DNA of 64,000 bases from Actinacidiphila alni (GCF_900112845.1 NZ_FONG01000012.1:180643-244642), one strand, 5' to 3'; shown: positions 41,642-50,891, numbered from the stretch's first letter. Notes: generated by a model from the sequence alone, not told the origin. Numbers and translations: made by a program.

Positions 41642-42439
41642 ATGCCCGAATTCAACGACGATCTGCGCCTCGCCCATGTGCTGGCCGATGCCGCCGACGC
41701 CGCCACCATGGCCCGTTTCAAGGCGCTCGACCTGAAGGTCGAGACCAAGCCCGACCTGACCCCGGTGAGCGAGGCGGACAAGGCGGCCGAGGAGCTGATC
41801 CGCGGCCAGTTGGGCCGGGCCAGGCCGCGGGACGCGGTGCTCGGCGAGGAGTACGGCAGCCTGGGCGGCGGACCGCGGCGCTGGGTGATCGACCCGATCG
41901 ACGGCACCAAGAACTACGTCCGCGGGGTGCCGGTGTGGGCCACCCTGATCGCGCTGATGGTGCGCGGCGAGCAGGGCGACGAGGGCGTGGTCGGCGTGGT
42001 GTCGGCGCCCGCGCTCGGCCGCCGCTGGTGGGCGGCCAAGGGCGACGGCGCGTACACCGGGCGCAGCCTGTCGTCGGCGACGCGGCTGCACGTGTCGGGC
42101 GTCTCGCGCCTGGAGGACGCCTCCTTCGCGTACTCCTCGCTGAGCGGCTGGGAGGAGCAGGGGCGGCTCGACGGCTTCCTCGACCTGACCCGCAGCTGCT
42201 GGCGGACCCGCGGCTACGGCGACTTCTGGCCGTACATGATGGTCGCCGAGGGCTCGGTGGACATCTGCGCGGAGCCCGAGCTGAGCACCTGGGACATGGC
42301 GGCCAACGATGTCATCGTCCGCGAGGCGGGCGGCCGCTTCACCTCGCTCGACGGGGAGCCGGGGCCGTACGGCGGCAACGCGGCGGCGTCCAACGGGCTG
42401 CTGCACGAGGAGCTGTTGTCGTACCTGGGCCGCGCGTAG
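41642..42439 (+). CDS. hisN: Histidinol-phosphatase, inositol monophosphatase family
   Basis: The 265-residue enzyme carries the metal-binding motifs of this family: GEEYG near residue 68, DPIDGTKNYVRG near 83, and STWDMAANDVIVREAGG near 216. In actinobacteria this subgroup is HisN, which dephosphorylates histidinol-phosphate in histidine synthesis; S. coelicolor hisN lies at the same chromosomal position. No other his gene is nearby. Inositol-phosphate activity cannot be excluded by sequence alone. Confidence 0.9.
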   Translation: MPEFNDDLRLAHVLADAADAATMARFKALDLKVETKPDLTPVSEADKAAEELIRGQLGRARPRDAVLGEEYGSLGGGPRRWVIDPIDGTKNYVRGVPVWATLIALMVRGEQGDEGVVGVVSAPALGRRWWAAKGDGAYTGRSLSSATRLHVSGVSRLEDASFAYSSLSGWEEQGRLDGFLDLTRSCWRTRGYGDFWPYMMVAEGSVDICAEPELSTWDMAANDVIVREAGGRFTSLDGEPGPYGGNAAASNGLLHEELLSYLGRA

Positions 42440-42530
42440 CGGCATCCGGCCGGCCGGCGCGGGCTTCGCGCGCCCCCTTGCCCACGCACCGGGTGCATGT
42501 GAACATGAGAATGCCCCCGCTTGTGAACTT

Positions 42531-42544
42531 GTGAATCCCTTCAC
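42531..42544. promoter_or_regulatory. Crp-like palindrome GTGAA-N4-TTCAC before the CBS gene
   Basis: The sequence GTGAATCCCTTCAC has the same ten outer bases as the wblE site and is also a perfect GTGA-N6-TCAC. It lies 76 bp before the gene. A related palindrome CATGTGAACATG lies at 42496-42507 and another TGTGAACTTG just before the site. Confidence 0.55.
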
Positions 42545-42620
42545 GCGGGAGTCCCGCCCGGGCGAGAACCCGGCCCGGGGCTCCGCGGCGCGACGGCTTC
42601 ACACAAGGAGGTGCCCGCCC

Positions 42621-43025
42621 ATGCTGGTCCGCGACGCCATGAGCACGGTGGTTCTGACCATCGGCCCCGCCCACACACTCCGCCAGGCCGCCCAACTGAT
42701 GTCCGCCCGCCGGGTCGGTGCGGCCGTCGTCCTCGACACCGACACCTGCGGTCTCGGGATCCTGACCGAACGCGACGTCCTCGACGCGATCGGCGCCGGA
42801 CTCGACCCCGACCACGAGCCCAGCCACGCCCACACCACGACCGACGTCGTCTTCGCCGCCCCGCAATGGACCCTCGACGAGGCCGCGGCGGCCATGCTGC
42901 ACGGCGGCTTCCGCCATCTGATCGTCCTGGAGGGCCGCGATCCGGTCGGCATCGTCTCCGTCCGCGACATCATCCGCTGCTGGTCCGCGCAGCGGGCGCC
43001 GGCACCCACGGCGCTGACCGCCTGA
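42621..43025 (+). CDS. Two-CBS-domain protein
   Basis: The 134-residue protein consists of two CBS motifs (residues 4-60 and 72-125: LMSARRVGAAVVLDTD with ILTERDVLDAI, and LHGGFRHLIVLEGRDPVGIVSVRDII). Stand-alone CBS pairs bind adenine nucleotides and sense energy status; the partner protein is unknown. A strong AAGGAGG ribosome site precedes the ATG. A Crp-like site upstream would link it to cAMP signalling. Confidence 0.9.
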   Translation: MLVRDAMSTVVLTIGPAHTLRQAAQLMSARRVGAAVVLDTDTCGLGILTERDVLDAIGAGLDPDHEPSHAHTTTDVVFAAPQWTLDEAAAAMLHGGFRHLIVLEGRDPVGIVSVRDIIRCWSAQRAPAPTALTA

Positions 43026-43173
43026 AGCACTGGAATTGTCCATTGATCGACAAGGTGACGAAGAGGCCGGAGCCCTGTGGCGTCCGGCCTCTTCGGTCCC
43101 GCGGCGGCGACGGGCCGGGCGCGGAGGGCCTTGGACCGCGGCCTCCCGTCGTGCGCCGTCTCCGATCCTAGCC

Positions 43174-43192
43174 TGGACTTTGTCCAAGTCAA
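43174..43192. promoter_or_regulatory. Fur-type operator candidate
   Basis: The AT-richer stretch TGGACTTTGTCCAAGTCAA contains overlapping inverted repeats TGGAC/GTCCA and GACTT/AAGTC, the nested style of Fur-family boxes. It lies 94 bp before the Fur-family gene. Confidence 0.5.
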
Positions 43193-43285
43193 GAAGAGAG
43201 TCAGGTGACGATGGAATCCGAGTGCCGATGCGTTCTCAGCACGGACTCTTTCGAAGCCCGATCCCCCGCTGTTACCCTGACCGGC

Positions 43286-43696
43286 ATGAGTGACCTGCTG
43301 GAACGACTGCGCGGACGCGGCTGGCGGCTGACCGCCCAGCGGCGCGTGGTGGCCGAGGTCCTCGACGGCGACCACGTCCATCTCACCGCCGACGAGGTGC
43401 ACGCGCGCGCCATCGAGCGGCTGCCGGAGATCTCCCGCGCCACCGTGTACAACACGCTGGGCGAGATGGTCAGCATCGGCGAGATCATCGAGGTCGCCAC
43501 GGACGGCCGCGCCAAGCGGTACGACCCCAACGCGCACCGCCCGCACCAGCACCTGGTGTGCTCCGGCTGCGGCACGATCCGCGACGTGCGCCCGCAGGGC
43601 GACCCGCTGGCCGCGCTCCCGCCCGCCGAGCGCTTCGGCTTCGCCGTCACCGCGGCCGAGGTCACCTACCGGGGACTGTGCCCCGACTGCTCCTAG
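43286..43696 (+). CDS. Fur-family transcriptional regulator
   Basis: The 136-residue protein has the Fur winged helix (residues 1-80, SRATVYNTLGEMVSIGEI) and a dimerisation domain with the sensing motif HRPHQHLVCSGCG, plus a C-terminal CPDC, so it can hold a structural zinc between two CXXC pairs. The regulated metal or peroxide is not clear; PerR/CatR-like and Nur-like members look similar. A nested palindrome upstream may be its own operator. The ATG at 43286 gives the conserved start. Its end overlaps the convergent HEAT gene by 35 bp. Confidence 0.92.
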   Translation: MSDLLERLRGRGWRLTAQRRVVAEVLDGDHVHLTADEVHARAIERLPEISRATVYNTLGEMVSIGEIIEVATDGRAKRYDPNAHRPHQHLVCSGCGTIRDVRPQGDPLAALPPAERFGFAVTAAEVTYRGLCPDCS

Positions 43697-45089
43697 GCAC
43701 GTCCGCCAGGTCGCGCCCGGCCGCCGCGCCGCCCACCGGCGCGGTCCGCTCGTACGTCCGGCCGCCGATCCGCTCGGCCGCCCTGCGCACCGCCGGTTCC
43801 GTACGGGTCCTGCCGATCCACAGCGTCTCGACCGGCACGTCGTCCGGCACCCGGCCCAGCGCCTCGAAGACCTCCCTGGCCACGCCCGGATCCTGGTCGG
43901 CGGCCAGCGGGCCGAGCAGCCCGACGAGGTCCGCGGGCTTGGCGAGCCTGCCGACCGCACGGACCGCGGCCCTGCGCACCATCGGCGGCCACGGCTCGGC
44001 CCGGTCCCGCTCGCGCGGACCGAGCAGCCGCATCAGCAGCGGCGCGTCCGCCGCGTCACCGCACTCCCCCAGACCCGCGGCCAGACCCGCGGCGAGCCGC
44101 GGCGGGGTGGACCTGCCGACCTTGCGGAGCTGCTTGCGGTAGACGTCGGCGGGCGGCTCACCGCGCCGGTAGAGCTGCCAGCGGGCCTGCGCCCGTACCA
44201 TCCGGGCCCGGTCGGCCAGCGGCGGGACCAGCCGGGTGGCGGGCACGTCGCCGGGCAGCGCCGCGACCGCCAGCTCGCGGACGCCGGCGCCGCGCGCCCA
44301 CATCAGCCGGCCCGCCTGGTCGGGGTCGAGCTCCAGCAGCCGCTGGGCGCACAGCCTGCGGCAGACCTGGTCGCGGTCGTGCAGCGCGGTGCGCAGCAGA
44401 TCCCCGCGGACGTACGAGCCGAGGTCCAGGGCGAGCTGGACGCCGAAACGGCGGGCCAGCGGGTCGGTGTCGGCGGCCAGCGCGCGGACCGCGCGGCGGT
44501 GCGGCGGGTCGCTGAGCACGGTGCGGTAGGCGGCGACCAGGCCGCCGGCCCGGCTGCGTCCGTCCAGCCTGAGCAGTACGCGGACGGCGGCGGCCACCTC
44601 GTCCGGTGCGTTGCGCGCGACCAGGGCGGCGGTGGCGCGCTCGCGCACCTCGGGCACCCAGTCGACGGTGCGCAGCGCGAGCGCCGCCACGGCCAGCGGT
44701 CCGCCGACGCCGGTCAGGCCCTCCACGGCCGCGCCCCGCACCCTGCCGTCCTCGTCGAGCGAGCCGAGCAGCAGGCGCAGCGGGTCGGCGGCGGGGGCGG
44801 GGACCGCCCCGCGCGCGGGCGGGGCCGCGCGGTGGGCGCCGCCGCCGGACCGGGGACGGGCGTGCCGGTCGAGCAGCAGCAGGAGTTCGGCGGGCGCCGA
44901 GGTCAGCGCGTCCAGCGCGGCGGCCCGGTCGTACGGCGGTCCGTCGTCCAGTGCCGCGCGCAGCCCGGAGAGCAGGGTCACCGCGTCCTCGCGCCGCCCG
45001 CTCAGCGCCGCCTCGCACCAGCGCTGCCAGCGCCCGGTGTCCGCCACCGTGACGCCCGCTTCGGATCGCCCTCGCCGTCTGCGCAGCAA
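43662..45089 (-). CDS. HEAT-repeat protein, unknown function
   Basis: The product of about 475 residues is built from alpha-helical HEAT-like repeats of about 35 residues, such as DGRVRGAAVEGLTGVGGPLAVAAL and PPMVRRAAVRAVGRLAKPADLVGLL. Such solenoids are protein-binding scaffolds. The start is unsure: TTG at 45089 has GAGGAGG seven bases upstream and is preferred; GTG at 45050 or ATG at 45187 are possible. No enzyme motif is present. It is convergent with the Fur-family gene. Confidence 0.8.
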   Translation of the reverse strand: MLRRRRGRSEAGVTVADTGRWQRWCEAALSGRREDAVTLLSGLRAALDDGPPYDRAAALDALTSAPAELLLLLDRHARPRSGGGAHRAAPPARGAVPAPAADPLRLLLGSLDEDGRVRGAAVEGLTGVGGPLAVAALALRTVDWVPEVRERATAALVARNAPDEVAAAVRVLLRLDGRSRAGGLVAAYRTVLSDPPHRRAVRALAADTDPLARRFGVQLALDLGSYVRGDLLRTALHDRDQVCRRLCAQRLLELDPDQAGRLMWARGAGVRELAVAALPGDVPATRLVPPLADRARMVRAQARWQLYRRGEPPADVYRKQLRKVGRSTPPRLAAGLAAGLGECGDAADAPLLMRLLGPRERDRAEPWPPMVRRAAVRAVGRLAKPADLVGLLGPLAADQDPGVAREVFEALGRVPDDVPVETLWIGRTRTEPAVRRAAERIGGRTYERTAPVGGAAAGRDLADVPRSSRGTVPGR

Positions 45090-45297
45090 TCCCGCCTCCT
45101 CGCCCGTCGTACCCCACCAGGATCGCGCCTGCACCGGCCGGAACCCAAGCCGGTTTGGCGGGACTTTGCCCGAATAAGAGGCCGGCATGAGGGGCGGTAC
45201 GGCGGGGTCGTGCGGGAGGCGGCCGGGCGGCGCCCGTGCGGAGCCTGCGCCGGACGGGCCAGCGGGCCGGACGACGGACAGGGCGGCGGACAAGAAG

Positions 45298-45327
45298 AAG
45301 GCCCGGAAGCCGTGGCTTCCGGGCCTT
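45298..45327 (-). terminator. Terminator of the first initiator tRNA
   Basis: Arms AAGGCCCGGAAGCC and GGCTTCCGGGCCTT form a hairpin just 3' of the tRNA on the minus strand, followed by CTTCTT. Confidence 0.85.
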
Positions 45328-45335
45328 CTCTTCAG

Positions 45336-45409
45336 TAGCGGGGACAGGATTTGAACCTGCGACCTCTGGGTTATGAGCCCAGCGAGCTACCGAGCTGCTC
45401 CACCCCGCG
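45336..45409 (-). tRNA. tRNA-Met (CAT), initiator type, copy 1
   Basis: The 74-nt gene folds into a normal cloverleaf. The anticodon loop reads CTCATAA, and the anticodon stem has three G:C pairs (CTGGG/CCCAG), the bacterial initiator mark. The first acceptor pair is mismatched (C1 with U72), another initiator trait. CCA is not encoded. It is identical to the copy at 47755-47828. Confidence 0.95.
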
Positions 45410-45531
45410 TCGTTGTGCCCTCACTGTAGACCAGCGTTCTTGACCAGCGCAAATCCATGGGGTCGCGGCGCCCGTGCGGGGTGTCCTCAGCGGAGGACAC
45501 CCCGCACGGAAATGCGAAGGACCCGTTCGGA

Positions 45532-47577
45532 TCACGCGGTCAATTCGTGCTTGACCGCGGCCGTCAGCCGGGCCGCGCGCTCGGCGACCTCGGCGGGGCC
45601 GCAGGCGACGGCGCGCGCGCACCAGCGCTGGGCCTCGGTCAGGTCGCCGTGCCGGGCGGCCAGCAGCGCCATCCGCAGCGCGGCCCTGCCGTGCCCGGCG
45701 TCCGCGGCCCGCGTCCACCACAGGGCGGCCTCGGGCTCGGCGCCCTCGCGGGCCAGCAGCAGCCCGAGGTTGAAGGCGCCGTTGCGGGAGCCCGCCTCGG
45801 CGGCCTGCCGGTACCAGTGCGCCGCGTCCACCACGTCACCGCGCTTGGCGGCGCGCATGCCGAGCCGTACCTGCGCCCGGCGGTGCCCTTGGCGGGCGGC
45901 CCGCTCGTACCACTCCCCGGCCTCGACGCTGCCGGCCGCCGCGTCGTCCTCGTCGACGGACAGCCCGGCGACGGACCCGGCGGCCTCCTCGCCGTCCCCG
46001 GCCCGCTCGCGCTGCCTGCGCTCCAGGAGCGCGCCGAGCCGGAAGGCGGCCTCGGCGCTGCCGCCGCCCGCGGCGCACCGCAGGTGGCGCTCGGCGCCGT
46101 GGTGGTCGCCGTCGTGCTGGAGCGCGATGGCCACCTGGAGGGCGGCCTCGGCGTGCCCGGCCGCGGCGGCCCGCTCGTACCAGGCGCGCGCGGCGTCGGC
46201 CTCCTCGCGCCCGGCGTGCAGGATGCCGAGGTTGAAGGCGGCGTCGATGCTGCCCGCCTCCGCTGCCTTGGAGAACCACGGCTCGGCGCCCATCGCGTCA
46301 CCGCGCTGGAGCAGCAGCACGGCCAGCGCGTTGGCGGCCTCGCGGTGCCCGGCGTAGGCGGCCTTGCGGTACCACTGCTCCGCCTGCGCGTTGCGGCTGC
46401 CGCCCGCGCAGAGCAGGCCGAGGTTGTAGGCGCCGTTGATGTCGCCCGCCTCCAGAGCCGTGCGGTACCAGCGCTCGGCGGTCTGCGTCTCGCCCTCCTG
46501 GGCGTGCAGCGCGCCGAGCGCGTTGGCGGCCTGGCCGTCGCCCGCCTGGGCGGCGCGCCGCCACCAGGTGGCGGCCTGGTCGATGTCGCCCGCGTCGCGC
46601 AGCAGGAACGCCAGCGCGCAGGCGGCCCGCGCCTCGCCGTCCTTGGCGGCCGTCAGATACCAGCGGCCCGCCTCCGCGGTCTCGCCGCGCTCCTCCAGGA
46701 GCGTGCCGAGGCGCAGCGCGGCCCGCCGGTGGCGGCGCGCGGCGGCCTGCCGGTACCACTGCTCGGCCTCGTGGCTCTGCCCGCGGTCGGCGCAGATCCT
46801 GGCCAGCCGGTACGCGGCCTCGCGGTGGCCGTGCTCGGCGGCGGCGCGGAACCACCGCTCCGCGCCGGCCTCGCGCCGGTGGTCGAGCAGGTCGGCCAGC
46901 GCGTACGCGCCCAGCGTGTGGCCGGTCTCGGCGGCCTGCCGCAGCCAGTACTCGGCGGCGGGCTCGTCGCCGCGCTCGCGGTAGTGCCGGCCCAGCGCGT
47001 GCGCGGCGGGCGCGGAACCCGCCACGGCCGCGGTCCGCCACCACTCGGCGGCCTCGTCGGTGTGGCCGCGCTGGTACAGCAGCAGGCCGAGGTTGTTGGC
47101 GGCTGCGCGGTCCCCGTGCGTGACGGCGGCGCGCAGATACGGCTCGGCGCCGTCGAGGTCGCCGCGGCGCAGCAGCAGGGTGCCGAGCGCGGTCATCGCG
47201 AACGGGTCGCCGAGGTCGGCGGCGTGCCGGTGCCGTGCCTCGATCTCGGCCTCCTCGCGGAGCGCGAGGCCGTCCTCGTCACTGAAGTCGCCGAGCCCGG
47301 CGATCTCGCTGGTCGCGCCGGTCGTGCCGACGGTGCCGGACGCGCCGGTCCCGGCGATCGGGCCGGATGCGCCGGTTCCGGCCGGCTCGGGCAGCGCGTC
47401 CGACGGACGCGGCGCGGGCAGCAGGACGGACGCGGTCCCGGGCACGTCCGTCGGCGTGGTCCCGGGCGTCGTGGCCGACATCGGACCCGTATCCGAAGTC
47501 GACATGTCGATGTCGCCCGCCGCACCACGCTGCTCGTGGTTCTGACGAGTGTTCAGCAGCCTTGCACCATCCCCCAT
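45532..47577 (-). CDS. Large Sel1/TPR-repeat protein
   Basis: The product of about 681 residues has a variable, threonine/proline-rich N terminus (about 95 residues) followed by some 14 Sel1-like repeats of 36 residues (for example WYRQAAEAGSRNGAFNLGLLLAREGA). Such solenoids act as protein scaffolds, often in stress or signalling. No signal peptide or catalytic domain is seen. I prefer the ATG at 47577 (MGDGARLLNTRQ); ATG codons at 47586 and 47628 are alternatives. It lies between two identical initiator tRNA genes, all on the minus strand. Confidence 0.87.
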   Translation of the reverse strand: MGDGARLLNTRQNHEQRGAAGDIDMSTSDTGPMSATTPGTTPTDVPGTASVLLPAPRPSDALPEPAGTGASGPIAGTGASGTVGTTGATSEIAGLGDFSDEDGLALREEAEIEARHRHAADLGDPFAMTALGTLLLRRGDLDGAEPYLRAAVTHGDRAAANNLGLLLYQRGHTDEAAEWWRTAAVAGSAPAAHALGRHYRERGDEPAAEYWLRQAAETGHTLGAYALADLLDHRREAGAERWFRAAAEHGHREAAYRLARICADRGQSHEAEQWYRQAAARRHRRAALRLGTLLEERGETAEAGRWYLTAAKDGEARAACALAFLLRDAGDIDQAATWWRRAAQAGDGQAANALGALHAQEGETQTAERWYRTALEAGDINGAYNLGLLCAGGSRNAQAEQWYRKAAYAGHREAANALAVLLLQRGDAMGAEPWFSKAAEAGSIDAAFNLGILHAGREEADAARAWYERAAAAGHAEAALQVAIALQHDGDHHGAERHLRCAAGGGSAEAAFRLGALLERRQRERAGDGEEAAGSVAGLSVDEDDAAAGSVEAGEWYERAARQGHRRAQVRLGMRAAKRGDVVDAAHWYRQAAEAGSRNGAFNLGLLLAREGAEPEAALWWTRAADAGHGRAALRMALLAARHGDLTEAQRWCARAVACGPAEVAERAARLTAAVKHELTA

Positions 47578-47712
47578 AAGGTCCATCGTCGCACCGTCCG
47601 CTACCGGCGTACACCTGGTATACCGCAACCCGCTTGGTCACTTCAGCGTTTTGTCGACTTCCCGACATGACGGCACGCGAAACCCTGCTACCCCAATATC
47701 CCCCGTATAAGC

Positions 47713-47748
47713 GAAGAGGGCCAAAGTCGATTGACTTTGGCCCTCTTC
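47713..47748 (-). terminator. Terminator of the second initiator tRNA
   Basis: Perfect 16-bp arms (GAAGAGGGCCAAAGTC and its complement) around GATT lie directly 3' of the tRNA. Confidence 0.9.
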
Positions 47749-47754
47749 ATACAG

Positions 47755-47828
47755 TAGCGGGGACAGGATTTGAACCTGCGACCTCTGGGTTATGAGCCCA
47801 GCGAGCTACCGAGCTGCTCCACCCCGCG
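47755..47828 (-). tRNA. tRNA-Met (CAT), initiator type, copy 2
   Basis: Identical in all 74 bases to copy 1, including the CAT anticodon, the G:C-rich anticodon stem and the mismatched first pair. The identity extends 3 bp and 8 bp into the flanks (85 bp in all). Confidence 0.95.
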
Positions 47829-47879
47829 TCGTTGTGTGATCAACCGTACCACGACGCGGGGGTTCATCCGATCAGCCCG

Positions 47880-50759
47880 CTACGTCCCCTTGGCCGCCTT
47901 CTCCGCCTCCTGCGCCTGCTTCAGGGCCGCAGCCAGCCGCTTCTGCGCCTCGCCGTACGCCTGCCAGTCGCCCTTCTGCAACGCCTTCTGGCCGTCGTCG
48001 TACGCCTTCTGAGCGTCGGTCAGGGCCTGTTCCAGGGTCGGGTCGCCCGCGCCCGTCGTCGGTGGCGGTGGCTTGGTGGTGGTGCCCGTCGGCGGCGGTT
48101 TCGTCGTCGAGGAGCCGCCGTCCTTGCCGAACACCTCGTCGAGCGCGGCCGCGAGCGTGGGCTGGAAGCCGATCTTGTCCTGGTACAGCACCGCCACGCT
48201 CTTCATCAGCGGGTAGTTGTTGTCCTTGCCGCGGACGTAGACCGGCTCCACGTACATCAGTCCGCCGTCGAGCGGCACGGTCAGCAGATTGCCGTACTCG
48301 ACCGACGAGTCCGAGCCCACCGTCTTGAGCTGGTTGATCTGTGGACCCGCGCCCTTGTCGGAGTTCAGCTTGGCCTGCACCTGATTGGGCCCGGCGACCG
48401 TGGTGTTGGCCGGAAGTTGCAGCACTCTGATGGTGCCGTAGTCGGGGCTGGACGCGTCGGCGTCGACCGCCATGAAGGCGCTCAGATTCGTCCGGTCCTT
48501 GGGTGTGAAGGTCGTCGTCAGCGAGAACGACTGCGCCTTCTGCCCGGGCATCGTCAGGCTCAGGTAGTACGGCGGCACCGCCTTGCCGGTCTTGGCGGCC
48601 GGGTCGTCCGGCACCTCCCAGACCTCACTGCCGCTGTAGAAGGCGGCGGCCTTGGTGACGTGGTACTTGGTGAGCAGCTGCCGCTGCACCTTGAACAGGT
48701 CCTGCGGGTAGCGGAAGTGGTCCATCAGCGCGGCGCTGATCTCGCTCTTCGGCTTCACCGTGTGCGGGAACGCCTTCATCCAGGTCTTGAGCACCGGGTC
48801 CTGGGTGTCCCACTGGTAGAGCTTCACCTCGCCGGTGTAGGCGTCCACGGTCGCCTTCACCGAATTGCGGATGTAGTTGACCTGGTTCTGCTGCGCGACG
48901 ACCGACCGCTGGTCGTCGGTGAGCGAGTCGGTCGTGGTGTCACCGAGCGTGGTGCGCGAGGCGTACGGATAGCCGTTGGTGGTGGTGTACGCGTCCACGA
49001 TCCACTGCACATGGCCGCCGACCACCGCCGGGTACGGGTCGCCGTCGATGGTCAGCCAGGGTGCGACGGCCTCCACCCGCTCCTTGGGGGTGCGGTTGTA
49101 GAGGATCTTGGAGCCCTTGCCGATCGCCCCGGAGTACAGGATCTGCGGCTCGCCGAAGCGCACCGCGTACGCCGCCCGTGTCACCGGGTTGGACAGGTTC
49201 ACCCCGCTCTTCCCGGTGTACGTGAAGGGCTTCTCGCCGCCGGAGTCGGTGTAGTCGATCTCCTGGGTCGGACCGCCGACGATCGAATACTGCGTCGTCC
49301 GCTCGCCGTAGTAGATCCGCTGCTGGTAGTCGCCGAGCTGCCCGGTGCTCGGCAGGTTCTTCTCGGTGAAGTCGGGCGATCCGTCGTCGGCCACGTCGGT
49401 GCCCTTGGCGGCGACGATGCCGTAGCCGTGGGTGTACTTGAAGTGGTCGTTGATCCAGTTGTTCTCGGGGATGCCGTTGATGTTCAGCTCGCGCAGGCCG
49501 ACGACGGTGTCCTGCTCCTTGCCCTGGTCGGTGTAGCGGTCGACGTCGAGCGTGGAGGGGAAGGCGTAGTAGCCGCGGATCTGCTGGATCTGCTGGTACG
49601 CGGGCGAGACCACGTTCGGGTCCAGCACGCGTACGCTCGCGGTGGTGTTCGCCGCGTCCCGCAGCGTGGCGTCCGAGGACCCGCTGATGCCGTTGTACGC
49701 GGTGACGTCGGTGCCTTTGATGCCGTACGCGGCCCGGGTCGCGTCGATGTTCTTCTGGATGTAGGGCGCTTCCTTGGCCGCCTCGTTCGGCTGCACCTGG
49801 AACTTCTGCACGATCGCCGGGTAGAGGCCGCCGATCAGGATCGCCGAGAGCACCATCAGGCCGAAGCCGATCATCGGCAGCGACCACGTACGCCGCCACA
49901 AGGTGGCGAAGAACAGCAGCGCGCAGATCACGGCGATGCAGAACAGGATCGTCTTGGCGGGCAGATACGCGTTCGCGTCGACGTACCGCAGGCCGGTCCA
50001 GTTGTCGGTGGCCTTGAAGTCACCGGACTTCACCGCGAGCCCGTAGCGGTCCAGCCAGTAGGCGACCGCCTTGAGCGAGATGAAGACGCCCAGCAGCACC
50101 GACAGGTGGCCGGTGGCGGCGGCGGTGGCACGCCCGCCGGGCGAGGTGATGCGCAGCCCCCCGTAGAGGTAGTGCACCAGCGCAGCGGCGACCAGCGAGA
50201 GCACCACGGCCGCGAAGCCGAAGCTCAGCAGGAAGCGGTACCAGGGCAGGTCGAAGGCGTAGAAGGAGACGTCCTTGTGGAACTGCGGGTCCTTGACGCC
50301 GAACTTCGTGGCGTTGGTCCACAGCAGCCACAGCCGCCACTGCCCCGAGGCCGATCCGCCGGCGATGAGCCCGACCACCGCGCAGATCCCGAGCAGCACC
50401 CACTTCTTGTACGGCGCGATACCCATCCGGTAGCGGTCCAGGCTCTGCTGCTCCAGCGACATCGCGCTGAGCGGCGGCCGGAGCCGGTGCGCCAGATAGA
50501 TGTTCACCCCGACCGCCGCGGCCATCAGCAGGCCGAAGACGAAGAACAGCCCCACCTTGGTCCAGAGCGTGGTGGTGAAGACCGACGAGTAGTGGACCGA
50601 CCGGTACCAGAGCCAGTCCGTCCAGAATCCCGCGAAGATCACGAACGCGATCATCAGGACGGCGAGCACGCCGATGGTGATGAGCAGCGTCCTCGTCCCG
50701 CGGGACGGACGGCCGACTCTGATCCGTGGCCCCGACGGTCCTCCGCCGCGGTCCGGCAT
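47880..50759 (-). CDS. UPF0182 family membrane protein
   Basis: The product of about 959 residues has seven membrane helices in the first 330 residues (starting TLLITIGVLAVLMIAFVIFA), followed by a large external domain with many conserved blocks (INDHFKYTHGYGIVAAKG, WIVDAYTTTNGYPYA) and a proline/threonine-rich tail with a final alanine-lysine helix. The family is universal in actinobacteria but has no assigned function. The ATG at 50759 (MPDRGGGPSGPR) is preferred over the GTG at 50780. It diverges from the PPA1309-like gene. Confidence 0.93.
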   Translation of the reverse strand: MPDRGGGPSGPRIRVGRPSRGTRTLLITIGVLAVLMIAFVIFAGFWTDWLWYRSVHYSSVFTTTLWTKVGLFFVFGLLMAAAVGVNIYLAHRLRPPLSAMSLEQQSLDRYRMGIAPYKKWVLLGICAVVGLIAGGSASGQWRLWLLWTNATKFGVKDPQFHKDVSFYAFDLPWYRFLLSFGFAAVVLSLVAAALVHYLYGGLRITSPGGRATAAATGHLSVLLGVFISLKAVAYWLDRYGLAVKSGDFKATDNWTGLRYVDANAYLPAKTILFCIAVICALLFFATLWRRTWSLPMIGFGLMVLSAILIGGLYPAIVQKFQVQPNEAAKEAPYIQKNIDATRAAYGIKGTDVTAYNGISGSSDATLRDAANTTASVRVLDPNVVSPAYQQIQQIRGYYAFPSTLDVDRYTDQGKEQDTVVGLRELNINGIPENNWINDHFKYTHGYGIVAAKGTDVADDGSPDFTEKNLPSTGQLGDYQQRIYYGERTTQYSIVGGPTQEIDYTDSGGEKPFTYTGKSGVNLSNPVTRAAYAVRFGEPQILYSGAIGKGSKILYNRTPKERVEAVAPWLTIDGDPYPAVVGGHVQWIVDAYTTTNGYPYASRTTLGDTTTDSLTDDQRSVVAQQNQVNYIRNSVKATVDAYTGEVKLYQWDTQDPVLKTWMKAFPHTVKPKSEISAALMDHFRYPQDLFKVQRQLLTKYHVTKAAAFYSGSEVWEVPDDPAAKTGKAVPPYYLSLTMPGQKAQSFSLTTTFTPKDRTNLSAFMAVDADASSPDYGTIRVLQLPANTTVAGPNQVQAKLNSDKGAGPQINQLKTVGSDSSVEYGNLLTVPLDGGLMYVEPVYVRGKDNNYPLMKSVAVLYQDKIGFQPTLAAALDEVFGKDGGSSTTKPPPTGTTTKPPPPTTGAGDPTLEQALTDAQKAYDDGQKALQKGDWQAYGEAQKRLAAALKQAQEAEKAAKGT

Positions 50760-50891
50760 CTCGAATACCAAGGTGCGCACCTCGAATTGTCAGTGTTTGC
50801 AGGGTGTCCCGGGTCGGACTCCCACTGGTGCAACTTACTCACGCTTTGGCCGGTTCCCGATTCCGGCGGGGGAAGAGGCAGGATATTGACC

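Noticed and set aside
45336..47828. tRNA genes as integration sites of a mobile island
   Set aside because: No integrase or partial tRNA 3' end is nearby; both copies are complete.
47832..50891. Plus-strand open frame of over 1000 codons
   Set aside because: It is antisense to the UPF0182 gene; only its last 185 codons are the real PPA1309-family gene.
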